DNA from: Atrina japonica
Lineage: Eukaryota > Mollusca > Bivalvia > Pterioida > Pinnidae
Assembly: GCA_030159075.1 (NCBI GenBank)
Contig: BROG01000247.1
Location: forward strand, 456,001 to 520,000
Reading direction: 5' to 3'
Length of the DNA stretch: 64,000 nt
Shown: piece after piece, positions 48,303 through 59,459 of the stretch
How the letters are laid out: each line of letters opens with the position of its first letter
Numbering within the stretch: the first letter of the stretch is position 1
Translations under genes and position numbers: made by a program
Notes under the pieces: model-generated
What the model was told of the DNA's origin: nothing
Database searches by the model: none
What the model saw: only the letters and a program-made list of their open reading frames with translations

Positions 48303-48877
48303 TTTTAAATATATTTTGTAAAGTGAAAGTGGTATCAGACAAGACCAAATATTTACCTTAAACGTATTATAAAAATCCGTCTAAGAAAAACCAATCTAAA
48401 AATGGCTATCCTACCTTTAGGAGAATTTAGAAATTTGAATGTGCTATCAGTGCCAAATATTACTTTAGTATAAGATTATCAGCTGGTACCGAAATGCCAG
48501 GTACTAGGTTTATGTATAACCTCGGGGACTTAAACGGTCCACCAGCAATGCCAACGACCTAGTATTTTTAAATATTATAAATATACTACAAAAGTTAGAA
48601 TGCTCAAGAATATCATTTCTGTCAATTAATCTTCGTCAGTTGCGCTATAATTTTAAATAGATTTTTAAAGTGAAAAAGGTATCAGACAAGGCCAAATAAT
48701 AAATCTAAACGTATAATCAAAATCCGTCTAAGAGTAACCACTGTAAAAAGATGGCTATCCTAGCTATAGAATAATTTAGAAATAAATTTAAATGTGCTAT
48801 TAGTGCCAAATATTACGCTAGTATAAGATTATCAGCTGGTACCGAAATACCGGATACCAGGTTTATACTAGGTTATA
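48303..48877. repeat. ~230-bp direct duplication containing P repeat copies 2 and 3
   Basis: 48303-48530 and 48650-48877 match along their length: 'ggtatcagacaag.ccaaat', 'aaaatccgtctaaga', 'atggctatccta', 'agtataagattatcagctgg'. The right part of each is the P repeat of 41691. The 63-bp repeat sits outside both copies, so the whole 48.1-49.0-kb block is a larger duplication. Confidence 0.8.
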
Positions 48878-49179
48878 TTTCTTTCTCTTCAGTCAATAAC
48901 AACTACATCTCAACTGTAGGGAAGTGGGTGTTTCTTTCACTGCAATCAGTAACAGCTATATCTCCGTTACAGGGAACTAGTTGTTTCAGATCTCATTTCT
49001 GTGCAGTCAATAACAATTCCACGTTTTGGGTATTTGATTTTGAAAATTGGTGGCATTCACAGGATCTATGCTTTGTCACACCAAGAAAAAAAGCTGGACA
49101 TCTAAGTTATCAAGCCATCTATCATCTATGTCTGCAACATTTTCCAGCAACAAACCTAACCTTAATCTCATGGTAATAA

Positions 49180-50430
49180 TAATAGTAATAACACCACTGT
49201 CTATTTCTTTCACTTAAGTGATTCTGTTAAAGTTTAAGTTATTACCAACCCACAGAACTAAGAGAATTGTACAAACTAAGGCATAAGGGTTTTTATCAAT
49301 GTTTGTTTTATTTCTTAGAAAAGAATTTACAAATTCTTTGAACAACAATATTTGATGATAAATTTAATATGGTCATCCTCAGGATTTGTTTGAGAAATAC
49401 AAAGAATAAGAGACAATTGAATATGATCTGCAAGTGCAGTTGGGCGAAAAAAATGCAGGAATCCAAATGAATTGGTAACATGTTTAAAAGTTAGTACCTG
49501 GTGTTGTGGATGGACTATACGTGTGCGAACAAGACAATAAGCAAGTGATATTTACATAACGACTGTAATTCCCTTCATTACAAGTGTATAGAGCGATATA
49601 TTGTATAATCAGTAGTTGCAGTCACGTGACCCGAGTATTAACCGCTTTACTTTTCAGCGTAAGAATACATGAATAAATTAATAAAGAATAGAATATATCA
49701 CATGTTTATTTCTTATATATTTAATCTTAAGCCTACAACAAAACAAACAAAAATCAAAGAAAGAAATCGGAAACATGAGACTACATCTGTAGCACACTGT
49801 ACAGCCTACGGCCCATATCGTTAGGCCTTGTGCAACTTTGTCAAGCATATTATGATAAACAGGTTGATTTGTTTGCCTTCACTGGATATATTCGTCACTC
49901 GCATCGTGTGGAATCAGGCCATGTGAAATACTTACGTAAGTTACGTACCAATCAGTCATCCCGGTTCCCAGCTGATTGGTGAAATAAAAAATGTCAAATA
50001 AACTAGCTACGTTCAGTTGTCATGGACGAATATTAGCTGACTCCCTTCTCTGAAGTCACACTCAAACTTTTTATAGTATATCCCATTAATAATATATCAG
50101 AATTCAAACGCAAATTTGTTGTAAATAAACCAGTCATCATTCAGCAGCATGGTTATGTCCATGGCCATTTCGTCTGAAACATTTAACCTCCTTGCACTAA
50201 GCGATCGAATATAAAATAATCTCGATTCAAAAGTATCCAAAATTTTCCATATCACTAGTTTCTTTCAAAATGATATGAAAATAAGAAAAGTAACCTTAAT
50301 TTTATTTAGTATTTCCGGGCAGAAAAGGGAACTACTTCTCGTCTCATACAGCTGTTTAGCTGTTCTGTTACGTCATGTGAAAAACTCCACCGCAAAGTTA
50401 ATTATACAGAATATTTTTTCGTAACCAGCT
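49180..50430. other. no recognisable feature
   Basis: Spacer. Confidence 0.4.
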
Positions 50431-50434
50431 GACT

Positions 50435-50437
<3 letters not shown>

Positions 50438-50518
<81 letters not shown>
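50438..50518. repeat. (TA)n microsatellite
   Basis: About 40 TA units. Confidence 0.97.
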
Positions 50519-50521
<3 letters not shown>

Positions 50522-50699
50522 ATCTCAGGGAAAAAATGAAAAACAATCCTTTATTAGGTTTGATGATGTAAAAATTATATCATTTCCGGTTGCAGCTCTG
50601 ACCCAGAGGTTCTTGAATAGAAGATGATACACACAAATGAACAAACTTTAGAAATAAGAAAATAAATAAGCATTTCACCTCAATAACCATTTGTTTATC

Positions 50700-50838
50700 T
50701 TTACGAAAAAGAGTGAAAAACGTGGGATATTTAACTGAATGTTGTTCATCAACGTCTGTTTCAGTTATACACAAAATATCACATAATTTATTTCTGATAC
50801 TTACGTTTAACTGGAGTACACATAAATTTGTCAGGACC
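50700..50838 (-). pseudogene. Possible non-LTR endonuclease fragment
   Basis: The minus-strand translation has 'LNVSIRNKLCDILCITETD'. This resembles the start of apurinic-type endonuclease domains in LINEs (inventory 'NxRSixnKl...ilaltET'). Only ~45 residues are similar and the rest is lost. Chance similarity is possible. Confidence 0.35.
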
Positions 50839-51029
50839 AAGATTCATTTCACCAAGGAAGATCGGTATTATATCAGTCGGATTGTATTGAAAAAAAAAGA
50901 AATTCAGGATCACAAATGCTGCTCTAAAAGCAGGAATTAGTTAAGTATTTAGTATTAACACACTTACAAAACGACAATGAAGTCATGAGGCCAAGAGGAA
51001 TTTTCAATAAAGCAGTGGATAAATTGAAG

Positions 51030-51215
51030 AAGTACCAATCAATAATCAAAAACTCAAGTCCATTATAACACGACGAATTAGATGTGCAAATGGCTTCAAC
51101 ATGAAGAACAATTACGAATCCCAAACGGGATAAGACCAGGTGTCCGGAAGGAGTCAGCGTCTTCTGCTGGCATGCCACACCCGTCGCAAATGTTCCATGG
51201 AAACCTTTCTAGTTC
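51030..51215 (-). pseudogene. Relative of the 41-kb unrecognised segment
   Basis: Related to 41115-41283 (see that entry), with several small indels. Read on the minus strand, two frames each cover part of the homology ('TRKVSMEHLRRVW' in one, 'CSSC' in another). No single frame covers all of it. Confidence 0.45.
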
Positions 51216-51699
51216 GATAATAACATATTCCATGGAACAACCCAATCGACGCACTGTATACTTGGATGGAGTTACCTATAGTCGATAACATGGGGACAGA
51301 TCTGAGATAGGTTTCCTGTTTAGGCTGGCTGAAATTATTTGGCAGTTCGAAGCTTTGATTGCACCCAATTTTCTTCCACTTTGACATTTACTACCTTGGA
51401 AATATTCTGGAAAATATATCGTCAGACTGTATTTAAAGATAAAAAATACATTAAATGCTCATAAACAACATGTTAGATTTTAAATAAGAGTAATAGAATC
51501 TTACATGATTGTTTATTGTGGATAGAAAAATCTTAAAACCCTCGGGACATGATTATCCAGAACGATGCTAATCATGTTTAATTCTTATTCTCCCACATTT
51601 CCATCTTACAACAGTGCAAACGTAATAATAAAAAATATTTGCAGAACGTACACATTAAAACGTTATTCATGACGCAATCAAAACAGTAGCATGGCGCAG

Positions 51700-51885
51700 A
51701 TCAGTTAATGCCGAGTTGAAACTCGCTGCATTTTGAAGGGTAGGGCCAACTCGTGACAGTGTGACCTAGGCTTAAACTCTGAAGCTGTAATTGTTTTGCC
51801 TCTGATACTTTATCGATCTTTCCTCGAACATTCCCCAAATTTTCTGAATGTTTGGAACTATATCGATATATCTGGGTTTGGGAGT
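51700..51885 (-). pseudogene. Family X, copy D (partial)
   Basis: Minus-strand frame with 'SENLGNVRGKIDKVSEAKQL'. It corresponds to the broken stretch in copy B around 55385-55440, where 'gatcgataaa.tatcagaggcaaa' is shared. The downstream part is not similar to the other copies. Function unknown. Confidence 0.5.
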
Positions 51886-52169
51886 TACCTTTGACAAAAA
51901 CCATAAGCCGGAAATTACACACGATTGAACTTTATTACCCTTTTTAAAGTTTAAAAAGAAAAATGATAAATAGACATTTACTGATTTGAGTTGTTAGGTC
52001 CTCGGATTTACATGACCCGGAAACGACAAGATCCGGAATGTTCAGCTCCTGTTTTTTTCCTGATGCTTAAACGAAAATAATTCCTCGTTAATGTCGATTT
52101 GAACATATACTTTCAGCCACTTCTTTATGCGAGCTGATTAATCATAACACGGTGCTCTTTTCTCCACTT

Positions 52170-52455
52170 GGGATCTTAATATGTGTGGCGCATTTTCGGT
52201 AATCCGTGTAAGGTCATCTATGGAAGATAACAAGTCTCGAATCTAGTTTCTAGAGGTTGACAGAAATGCCAGAAATACCGCCAGTATATGAAAGTAAACT
52301 CTTAAACTATGAGGATGTAATGTTTGGCACTCTGAGGCGAATGTCGACAACAAATTATTTTAAGCTGTTGTGTGACTGTCACCTGACAGCTCCTTTCCTG
52401 CAAATAATCTTTGTATTGTGGTAAACCTTCCATAAACAGTGATTTAGAGTCTATT
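52170..52455 (-). pseudogene. Family X, copy C (broken)
   Basis: On the minus strand it keeps a segment like 'DSHTTA..NLLSTFASECQ' (~52330-52410) and 'SYTGGISGISVNL' (~52250-52300), matching copies A and B. It has stops and a deletion of the stretch that copy D retains. A pyrimidine-rich 'ttgttatcttccatag' stands where copies A and B have a similar acceptor-like sequence. Confidence 0.55.
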
Positions 52456-52514
52456 GTCTGGTGTTTAGTAGAGTGAGTTGTAAATGGGGTATCATGCACA
52501 GTGTAAATATAATA

Positions 52515-53610
52515 GACTTGAAAATGGAAACACCTCGCAAACAGACAATCTCAATGCATGATGAGAAGGGATATTATTGATTACCATACAAGACATCCAA
52601 AATGTACACATGTACAATATTGTGGCAAAAAACCTTAAAAAACGGTGGGTGATATTTTATCACAGAGTGGTAATGAATGAAACTGGAAAACGAAAGCGAC
52701 ACAGACGTGTCTATAACAGCGATGTGGAACAAGCATTATTTTTATAGTCTGCATAAACAAAGGCTAGCAAATCTGGTAAGAATTGGACAAAGATGGACCA
52801 GTGACGATGACATTTTGCGTGAAATGACCAAACGATTTGGAGATGAATGTGGGATAACGAATTTTAAATTTTCTAATGGATGGCTTGGCCGTTTTAATCG
52901 TCGTCACGACATATTCTGCAGAACTATTTCGGGTGCTAGTGCGGATATTGACCCGACTCTCATATCTGATGGCTGAGCTAAAAGCTGCATAAGCAATCAA
53001 ACATGATTTGAAGACGTTGACAAGTCGATGAGGCTTCGTTGCTTCAAAAATATTAATACTGTTAAATTGATTGCATTGCTCAGATAATTCAAAGGTTTGG
53101 ATGAACTCGCTCATATTCAATGACTTTTTGCACAAATTTAACCTCATGGTGGAACATAAAAATCGCAACGCGCTTCTCATTTTGGATAATGTCCCAAGAC
53201 ATAGCATTGTGTTTTAAATGTAAAAATTATTTTTTCTATCGCCAACAACCACCACCAGTCAATTTTAATCACTACATGTAGGGATCATTCAGTGTTTTGA
53301 ATGTCACTATCGGAAAATGCAGCTGCGCCATCTGATTGCCTGCATTACTACTGGAAGCTCTCTGTTTGTTCTCTGCAATGACGCTATAGCGAGCATGGGA
53401 AAACGTTACACTGGAGATGATCATTAATAATTGTTGGAAGCATAGTGGTATTATCCCACGCACAATGAACTAAGTGTACATGACAATGGAATTGACGATG
53501 AAATTTTGTTAATGTTTACCCGCGTGTGTCGTGATTTAAACTTAGAATATGTAAACAGTGACAAGCACTGGTTTTCCCCAGTAAATATCCACCATTTGTA
53601 CTAAACTTCT
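52515..53610 (+). pseudogene. pogo/Tigger-type transposase relic
   Basis: The order of the family is readable across frameshifts. An N-terminal helix-turn-helix (…RRDIIDYHTRHPKC… at ~52560-52605) comes first. A CENP-B-type second DNA-binding segment follows, with 'FKFSNGWLGRFNRRHDI' and 'TISGASADIDPTLISDG' (52860-52975). Then comes the DDE_1 catalytic region with 'NRNALLILDNVPRH' (~53160-53205), a degraded 'PLDQGII'-like 'LHVGIIQCFE' (~53275), 'YRKMQLRHLIACI' and a C-terminal 'LNLEYVNSDKHW'. The longest open part is 52677-52976. Several stops make it inactive. The terminal inverted repeats were not found. It lies between family X copies B and C but on the other strand. Confidence 0.82.
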
Positions 53611-53611
53611 T

Positions 53612-54118
53612 TTACATAATCTTAAAAGTTTGTCCGCATCCTGTGGGTGAAAGGAACGCCGGCCGTGATCTGGCACTTACCTTTCTTTATCTGTTTATTT
53701 TGGCTCCAACATTGTATGATAATTCGCCTCCAATTGCAGAAGAGTGCAAAATTTCGAAGGCCCACAGGGGAAATCCTTCTAAGTCAGCTCCTTACGGAGC
53801 TAAAATGAAGAATTCTTATGCAACCAACTGAGAAAATGTTTTATAACTTTTTTTTTGGGGGGGGGGGACCACAGAGCCTTTCCCATCGGTCAGGAATGAT
53901 ATATTTTGGCTAAAATGTAGCCCTGGTCCGGTCAGATTCTAAGACTATTAGAGATATCATTAACCCAGGGTGGGGGCGAAATGTGATGCTATCTCCGACA
54001 GGTCTTGATGGTTAACAAAATCGTTTCCTTATCCTTGACAAAGTGCGGATTTGCCTCGAAAACCACAAAATCATCTCTGTTACGTGTCTCTTTGAAGTAG
54101 GGAAGAACCGTAACATTA
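53612..54118. other. no recognisable feature
   Basis: Spacer with a G run at 53858-53868. Confidence 0.45.
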
Positions 54119-54132
54119 TACAGCGTGATGTT

Positions 54133-54394
54133 GTTGTTGAATTGTTGTTTAATGTTCCACTCAAGAATCTTTTACTCATATGGAGCTTCACCAAATGCCG
54201 GTGAAGAGATTCAAATTTTGGCCTATGCTCGGGACTTACGGCCACTGAGCAGTGAGGGTTCTTTAACGTGCCGACACCGACTGTGCCACGGGTCCTCGGT
54301 TTTTACTCTCTCATCAGGAATCCGACCTGCCGCCGGCTGGACTTGAACTTACAATCAAGAGTCGAGTGCGCTACCGACTGAGCCAGGCCGGGTC
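54133..54394 (-). mobile_element. SINE3, full length with 14-bp target duplication
   Basis: The minus-strand head 'ggcctggctcagtcggtagc' with a B-box-like 'aagttcaagtccag' is followed by the shared 'cgttaaagaaccctcactg' body and the 'gagtaaaagattcttgag' 3' part. TACAGCGTGATGTT occurs at 54119-54132 and 54395-54408, a perfect target-site duplication. Confidence 0.92.
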
Positions 54395-54639
54395 TACAGC
54401 GTGATGTTACCTTCTGACATTTGAAACTGCACAATATTACTGGCAACCTTGCCGATACCCGGAATGCACGATGATCCTTTTACTTGCAAACGTTTATAAG
54501 AAGCTTGGCCGTAATTGAAATACAAACAATCTATTAACTACAGAAAGAAACCTCTTGTGACATGCGATATGAGTGCAGTCAACTGAAATAACACAAAGAC
54601 ATTATAATAAATGAAAACAAGAGATAAATATATCACATT

Positions 54640-54813
54640 CTATATTTGGGCAAGATGCGTACGTTTCTTTCGAACGGAAAACAAATTAGAGGCGTGAACA
54701 ACTAACAACTTCCTCCTACACCCTAGTTCCAACTTCTCAACATCATCAAAGCTATTTCCTTTCTCTTCAATCATCACATTTATTTCTTCCCGAAGGTAAT
54801 ACGAAAATAATTT
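54640..54813 (-). other. Possible exon-like open segment
   Basis: A minus-strand frame of ~57 codons ends in a stop at 54640. It is rich in charged residues (REEINVMIEEKG, DVEKLELGCRRKLL). It is preceded by 'atattaacag', an acceptor-like sequence. It lies ~160 bp downstream of family X copy B, but joining them through the nearest GT does not keep this frame. Whether it belongs to family X is unproven. Confidence 0.2.
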
Positions 54814-54971
54814 CTGTTAATATATTTACACATATACTCATAGCAATTGACAATTATTAGCAGCAAATCACAATTACTCGATAAAAATAAATTACTATCA
54901 GTGGATCACCTTATTCCCAGCGAATCTCACTGGTTTTCCCCACACTTTATACTCACCATTATTATGGTGTT

Positions 54972-55590
54972 CTAGTCACCCTCTTCAGTATTAAATAAGC
55001 CTCGGCTTATCTGCTTCTTAGATTTGTTACTACACGCTTTTACAACACACGCATAGCGTTGGTCATTTAAATCATGCATGTCATGCTCTGCCATTTCATT
55101 GTTTCTATATATTTCTGCTTGTCCCCGGAATTCCATAGTTCGGTTGGGTCTGTAACAAGAAAGGTGTGCTTCAACAATCCACCTTATGTCACCTAATGGA
55201 TCATGAACCGGGGCTTCCATTTCCACTTTAGATATTCTTTTATAAACTTTGAAATGTGACTCATTTCCAAGTTCGTCTGTGGAAAATAACAAGTGGCGAA
55301 TCCATTTGAAATTCCAGGAACGTCGACAGAATACGAAGGTAAACTGTAAAACTATGTGGTAGTTATAACTTTGCCTCTGATAGTTTATCGATCTTCCAAC
55401 CTACCCAAAATTTTCCAGAGCTTTGTCACTCTCTGAGGTAAAATTCGACAAAAAAGTTTTTAAAGCAGTTGTGTGACTCTTGGCTGTCGGGTCTTTTTTC
55501 GTTGCTCCAAAGTTATTGCAACAGATTCTGCAAATAATCTCTGCATTCTGTTTAATCTTCCTGTAAGGTATGATGACTTCTGGTTGGATG
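54972..55590 (-). pseudogene. Family X, copy B (best preserved)
   Basis: Two open stretches lie on the minus strand. The upstream one (55415-55590) reads 'IKQNAEIICRICCNNFGA', then 'SHTTALKTFLSNFTSESDKA', with a CxxCC motif. A stop and small indel follow at 'ENFG'. The downstream one, 106 codons (54972-55292), has 'DELGNESHFKVYKRISKVEM', 'DPLGDIRWIVEAHLSCYRPN' and 'SNKSKKQISRGLF'. A 'ttattttccacag' acceptor-like site at 55277 precedes DELG, and a GTAGGT follows ENFG. The phases do not match for that pair, so a simple intron does not restore the frame. I do not recognise the protein. Confidence 0.5.
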
Positions 55591-55659
55591 TTGACAGTTT
55601 GTTTATCTCCGCGCCATACGCTGGTTTCCTTTATCTATGTTAGGTATGCGTGTTAGATG

Positions 55660-55815
55660 TAGGTAATGGATCATGACTCGGTGCTTTCATCACACTTTGT
55701 GTTCTTGTAGGGATTTTGAAAGTTCAGGTTCGTCTGTAGAAGATAAGTTACGAATCCATTTTTGGAGGTTGACAGAAATTCCAGGAAAGCCGCCAGTGTA
55801 TGAAGGTATACTGCA
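55660..55815 (-). pseudogene. Family X, copy A (partial)
   Basis: The minus strand reads 'SYTGGFPGISVNLQKWIRNL', then 'SSTDEPELS', matching copies B and C, followed by stops. The 'cttatcttctacag' before 'acgaac' repeats the acceptor-like site of copy B. It directly precedes copy B, so the two form a tandem pair. The family R block begins at its other edge. Confidence 0.5.
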
Positions 55816-55829
55816 TAAAGTTAGTAAAT

Positions 55830-56720
55830 GTAAAAGGGCTACGACCAAGGGGACCAAAAAGGAACAAAAATTGGGCCTTTAAAATCTTCTCATGAACCAT
55901 TGATCAGATGATTTTCAAATTGTGTATGCATGATTATAAAGTCAATATTATACATCTGCGAATGAAAATGAAATTTGATCATAAAAGAGCCATCAGGGGG
56001 CGCTTCAGTATCGGAGAGTACAGTTGTATTACAAATTGTTTAATAACTCAAAACTAATCGACTTTTTGTATACAAATATATATGGAAACTTTATTAGGAA
56101 TTATCTGAGGATCATTTTGACAAAATTTCAAGGTTAATGGTCAAGGTCACAGGCACCTTTCAAATTTTGTATACATAATTGTTAGGTTGAAATCTACAAA
56201 GTTTGCGAATGAAAATAAAATCTGTCGATAAAAGGTGCACTAGGGGAGCACTTGAATAACATGGTACAGTTTTATACAAATGGCTTAATAACTCAAAACT
56301 GACTAATTATTAAGATATATGAGATTGTTGTTAGGAATTATTTAAAGATCATTTTGACAAAATTTCAAGGTCAAAGGTCACGGTCACAGGCATCTAAGTA
56401 AACAGATAATATAAGATTTTTTTTCAAATTTTAGACATTTATTGCTTTTCAAGAACCAGTGGGCCATTTTCAACCAAACTTGGCAAGTATCATCCCGATG
56501 TGAAGCCGCATTAAATTTGCGAATGAAAAGGTGATAACCCCCAAAAGAGCCTAAAATGACCAAAACATGGTACATCTTTTAAAATGAACAAATGGTCAGA
56601 TGACTTTCAAATTTTGCATGCATGATTGTACAGTCAGTATCTATAAAGTTTGCGAATGAAAACGAAATCTGTCAGAAAATATTTGTGTTTTTTATGTCAA
56701 ATTTAAGACATTTTTGACTT
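55830..56720 (+). repeat. Family R block
   Basis: Units at ~55880, 56150 and 56570 share 'gatgactttcaaattttg.a', 'gcatgattgtacagtca', 'tttgcgaatgaaaa', 'gcgcttcagta' and 'gatcattttgacaaaatttc' with 43.5-44 kb. Same orientation as that block. Confidence 0.72.
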
Positions 56721-56749
56721 CTCAAAAACCAGTGGACTAATTGTTAAAG

Positions 56750-57480
56750 TCCTGTCAGACGTCCCCGGGTCCCAAGATTAGACGACATTAATAACTTTCG
56801 GCAATTCAGGCAACCTGGTCTCCCACCAAAAGATTGAATAATTCACACGGACTTAATGACAAGTCCACTGATGATATTTGTGCCATCTGGTGGTCCCAAC
56901 GCGACCATGTTGAGGCAACAAGGCACACTTTAAAAAAAGCTCTGGCTGGCATATTCGGATAAATCCCTTCATGACTCTCGAAATGTCCAAAACTTTCAAA
57001 TCAATGATAAAATTTGAAAATTATTCTGGAAGGATATGAATTCTTATCCGTTATTCCAGGGTATGGACTTGGAAAATGATGACATTCATTGGACTCCAGT
57101 GAGAGCCAATGACTAGTTCCATGGCATGACTTACAGCTCATCCATTTCGAATTTCCAGGAAGGGCATAGCAACATCCAATTAAACCAAACAGTTGTTAAT
57201 CTAAACTCGAGAAATCAGCCCCCCTCTGAACACTTACTTCTAGATAAAGGTCTCAAATTTGTCCCTACTCCCGAAGTATCACCCACAAAGTCCTCAAAGA
57301 CCCGGTTAAACATTTCGGTCGAAAACGAGCCATTACCCATTTTTCATAAGAATATTTTAAGGGAGAAAGACTCACATTTGACCCCTAAAAGCACCTATAC
57401 ATCACACCCTCCTTAACACCAAACCCCATCATTGGAATAATTAATGACAAGAACACACTGGTATAGTCAAAATGAACAAC
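56750..57480 (+). pseudogene. Upstream fragment of a Penelope-like reverse transcriptase
   Basis: The 96-codon frame at 57126-57416 contains 'VVNLNSRNQPPSEHLLLDKG', then 'LKFVPTPEVSPTKSSKT', and 'TPKSTYTSHPP' near its end. This order (VVNLS...LS..E..LL.KGL.FVPTP ... KSTWTPP) is what I know from the region N-terminal to the RT core in Penelope-like elements. The flanking parts are degraded. No RT core follows within this block. Confidence 0.55.
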
Positions 57481-57499
57481 AAACTTACAGTCATACAAA

Positions 57500-59455
57500 C
57501 TCTTAATCCTATACATGACCCTCTATATCTTATTTGACATGATAAGAATTTTCGGTCCATCGTCTGGACACGCATGGATATACGCCCGTCAAGAGTACAA
57601 TGTTGAACGATCTACTTGGAAATCCTAAACGGAGAGAGGTGCTAAACGATAGTGTATCTGTATTTAGTAAGATCATTTGTGATATTGTTTGTTTTGCAGT
57701 TATCATCACCCTAACGCATCACATTTTACACATATGGGCCGCTACGGTAAAACTAAAATGTTGAATACGGACGGCAAATAACCCATGACGGTTTGTCTTG
57801 CAGAGGAACTGGCGGTTGGAATGGCAATTTTGCATTAACAAGGGGACCTGCAATGTAATGGTAATCCATTGTTTTCTTCGCTTATAGGTACAGTCTCGGT
57901 GCATTTCCACCTAACATAGAGTATCAGATTTAATTCGTTCATCTTACTTAATGGCCGCAGGCATGCATGTTGGCTCCTCTCGTGATCAACCATGTAAAGA
58001 ATCGGTGTATATCTGGGGTTTGTAATCATGTATTTAATTTCCTCACATATTTATGAATTCGTTAAAATTCACATATAGAACAGTCAAACCGTTGTCCTGC
58101 AACCAAATACAAAATAGTCGCTTTCACGCTAGGCTTATGCACTATCAGGTTTCGCAATAGAATTTCATTTCAATATTTGGAAACTGTCAAGAATTTATCA
58201 ATCTTGTATATATAATAATATTTATTTTGTGTATTAGAGAGGATGGTTCTCAGATAAAACATTCATTCTGAAACCGTTGTCATTCGATAGCTAAACTGCT
58301 GAATAAGCATCATTTATTGACGCAAGGCGAGATATTAAATAACCCCGAGGGAGCCTTGATTGGAATTTAATTTGTTACCTGCTCTTGTGCGGAGAGCGCT
58401 AAGGTCATTTAGTCAATACTTCATTACCACGATATCATTTATGAATCAATGAAGAAGAATGATCTATCAATAACCAATATAGATATTTGTACATCACACT
58501 GCTGGTGGTTAACTGTATTGCTATACATAAATCAGTTATCTTTGTCGTGTCTTGGGACTTTTGACTGAAGCCAAAGAAGATACGAAATAAACTCAAAGCA
58601 AACCACGACCTGTCAAAGTTAGCTACTGAACCATGAAAGAAAATTGTGTAAATCAAATTCATTTGGGATTTCCGTTAATAATTAAAATGTATAGGTAAAA
58701 CAGCGGGAAGAGACAGTCGGTTTCAGCTAAATCAAGTTTGACTGACAGGGTGAATAAATCTTTGTCTAGTCGGCAGAATGTTTAATCATTGGAGTAGAAA
58801 AGTAAAATGACGATTTGCTGACACGAATAGAAATAACTAAATGTAGTTGTGTTTTTGGTTTTAGTGTTATATATATAAACTTATACTGACACGACACGAA
58901 ATCAATTTTAATACGATTAAGCAGCAAGAAGATAATAATAGCGCATAATATATTTCATACCCACAAAAAAATAAATGAACTTTCTGAATTGGTGCTTACC
59001 TAAGTCGTACTGTTTTAAATTAAAAAATTGTAACATGTCAATAAAACGTTTTATAACATTTGTTTTTGTCCTGTATTTTCATTTGTCCTGTGGTCACGTG
59101 TTCCATCGTTTAAAATAAAATCGCGCTGTAAACCGGATACACCAAACCTTTATCTTTACTCCTTACCAATATACTACCAGCCGTTTAGAACCTTCAGCAA
59201 TACTGTACAGTTGCTTATTCCAGAAGCTGTGTAAATAAGATGTGGATACTTAAAAAATTGTAAACAACTTTTATAAAATTTGAAAGCACAGTTTTTCTCA
59301 GATTCATAGAAACAAAACATACCACTTCTCTACTCTTTAAACAACAATTCCACATAAAAGATTAAAAGAGAGATTTTTAGCATCATACAAACTTTTTTTT
59401 CACTTAAAGTGATGCAGGAAAATTTAAATATCTAGGGATGGCTATCCTGATACTA
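57500..59455. other. no recognisable feature
   Basis: Spacer, AT-rich. No gene or repeat call supported. Confidence 0.38.
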
Positions 59456-59459
59456 ATTA

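Noticed and set aside
52764..53207. 147-codon minus-strand frame
   Set aside because: It is the antisense shadow of the pogo/Tigger transposase relic.
54640..55590. Intact spliced gene built from family X copy B and the downstream open segment
   Set aside because: Acceptor- and donor-like sites exist, but the phases do not agree for either intron and there is an in-frame stop at ENFG.
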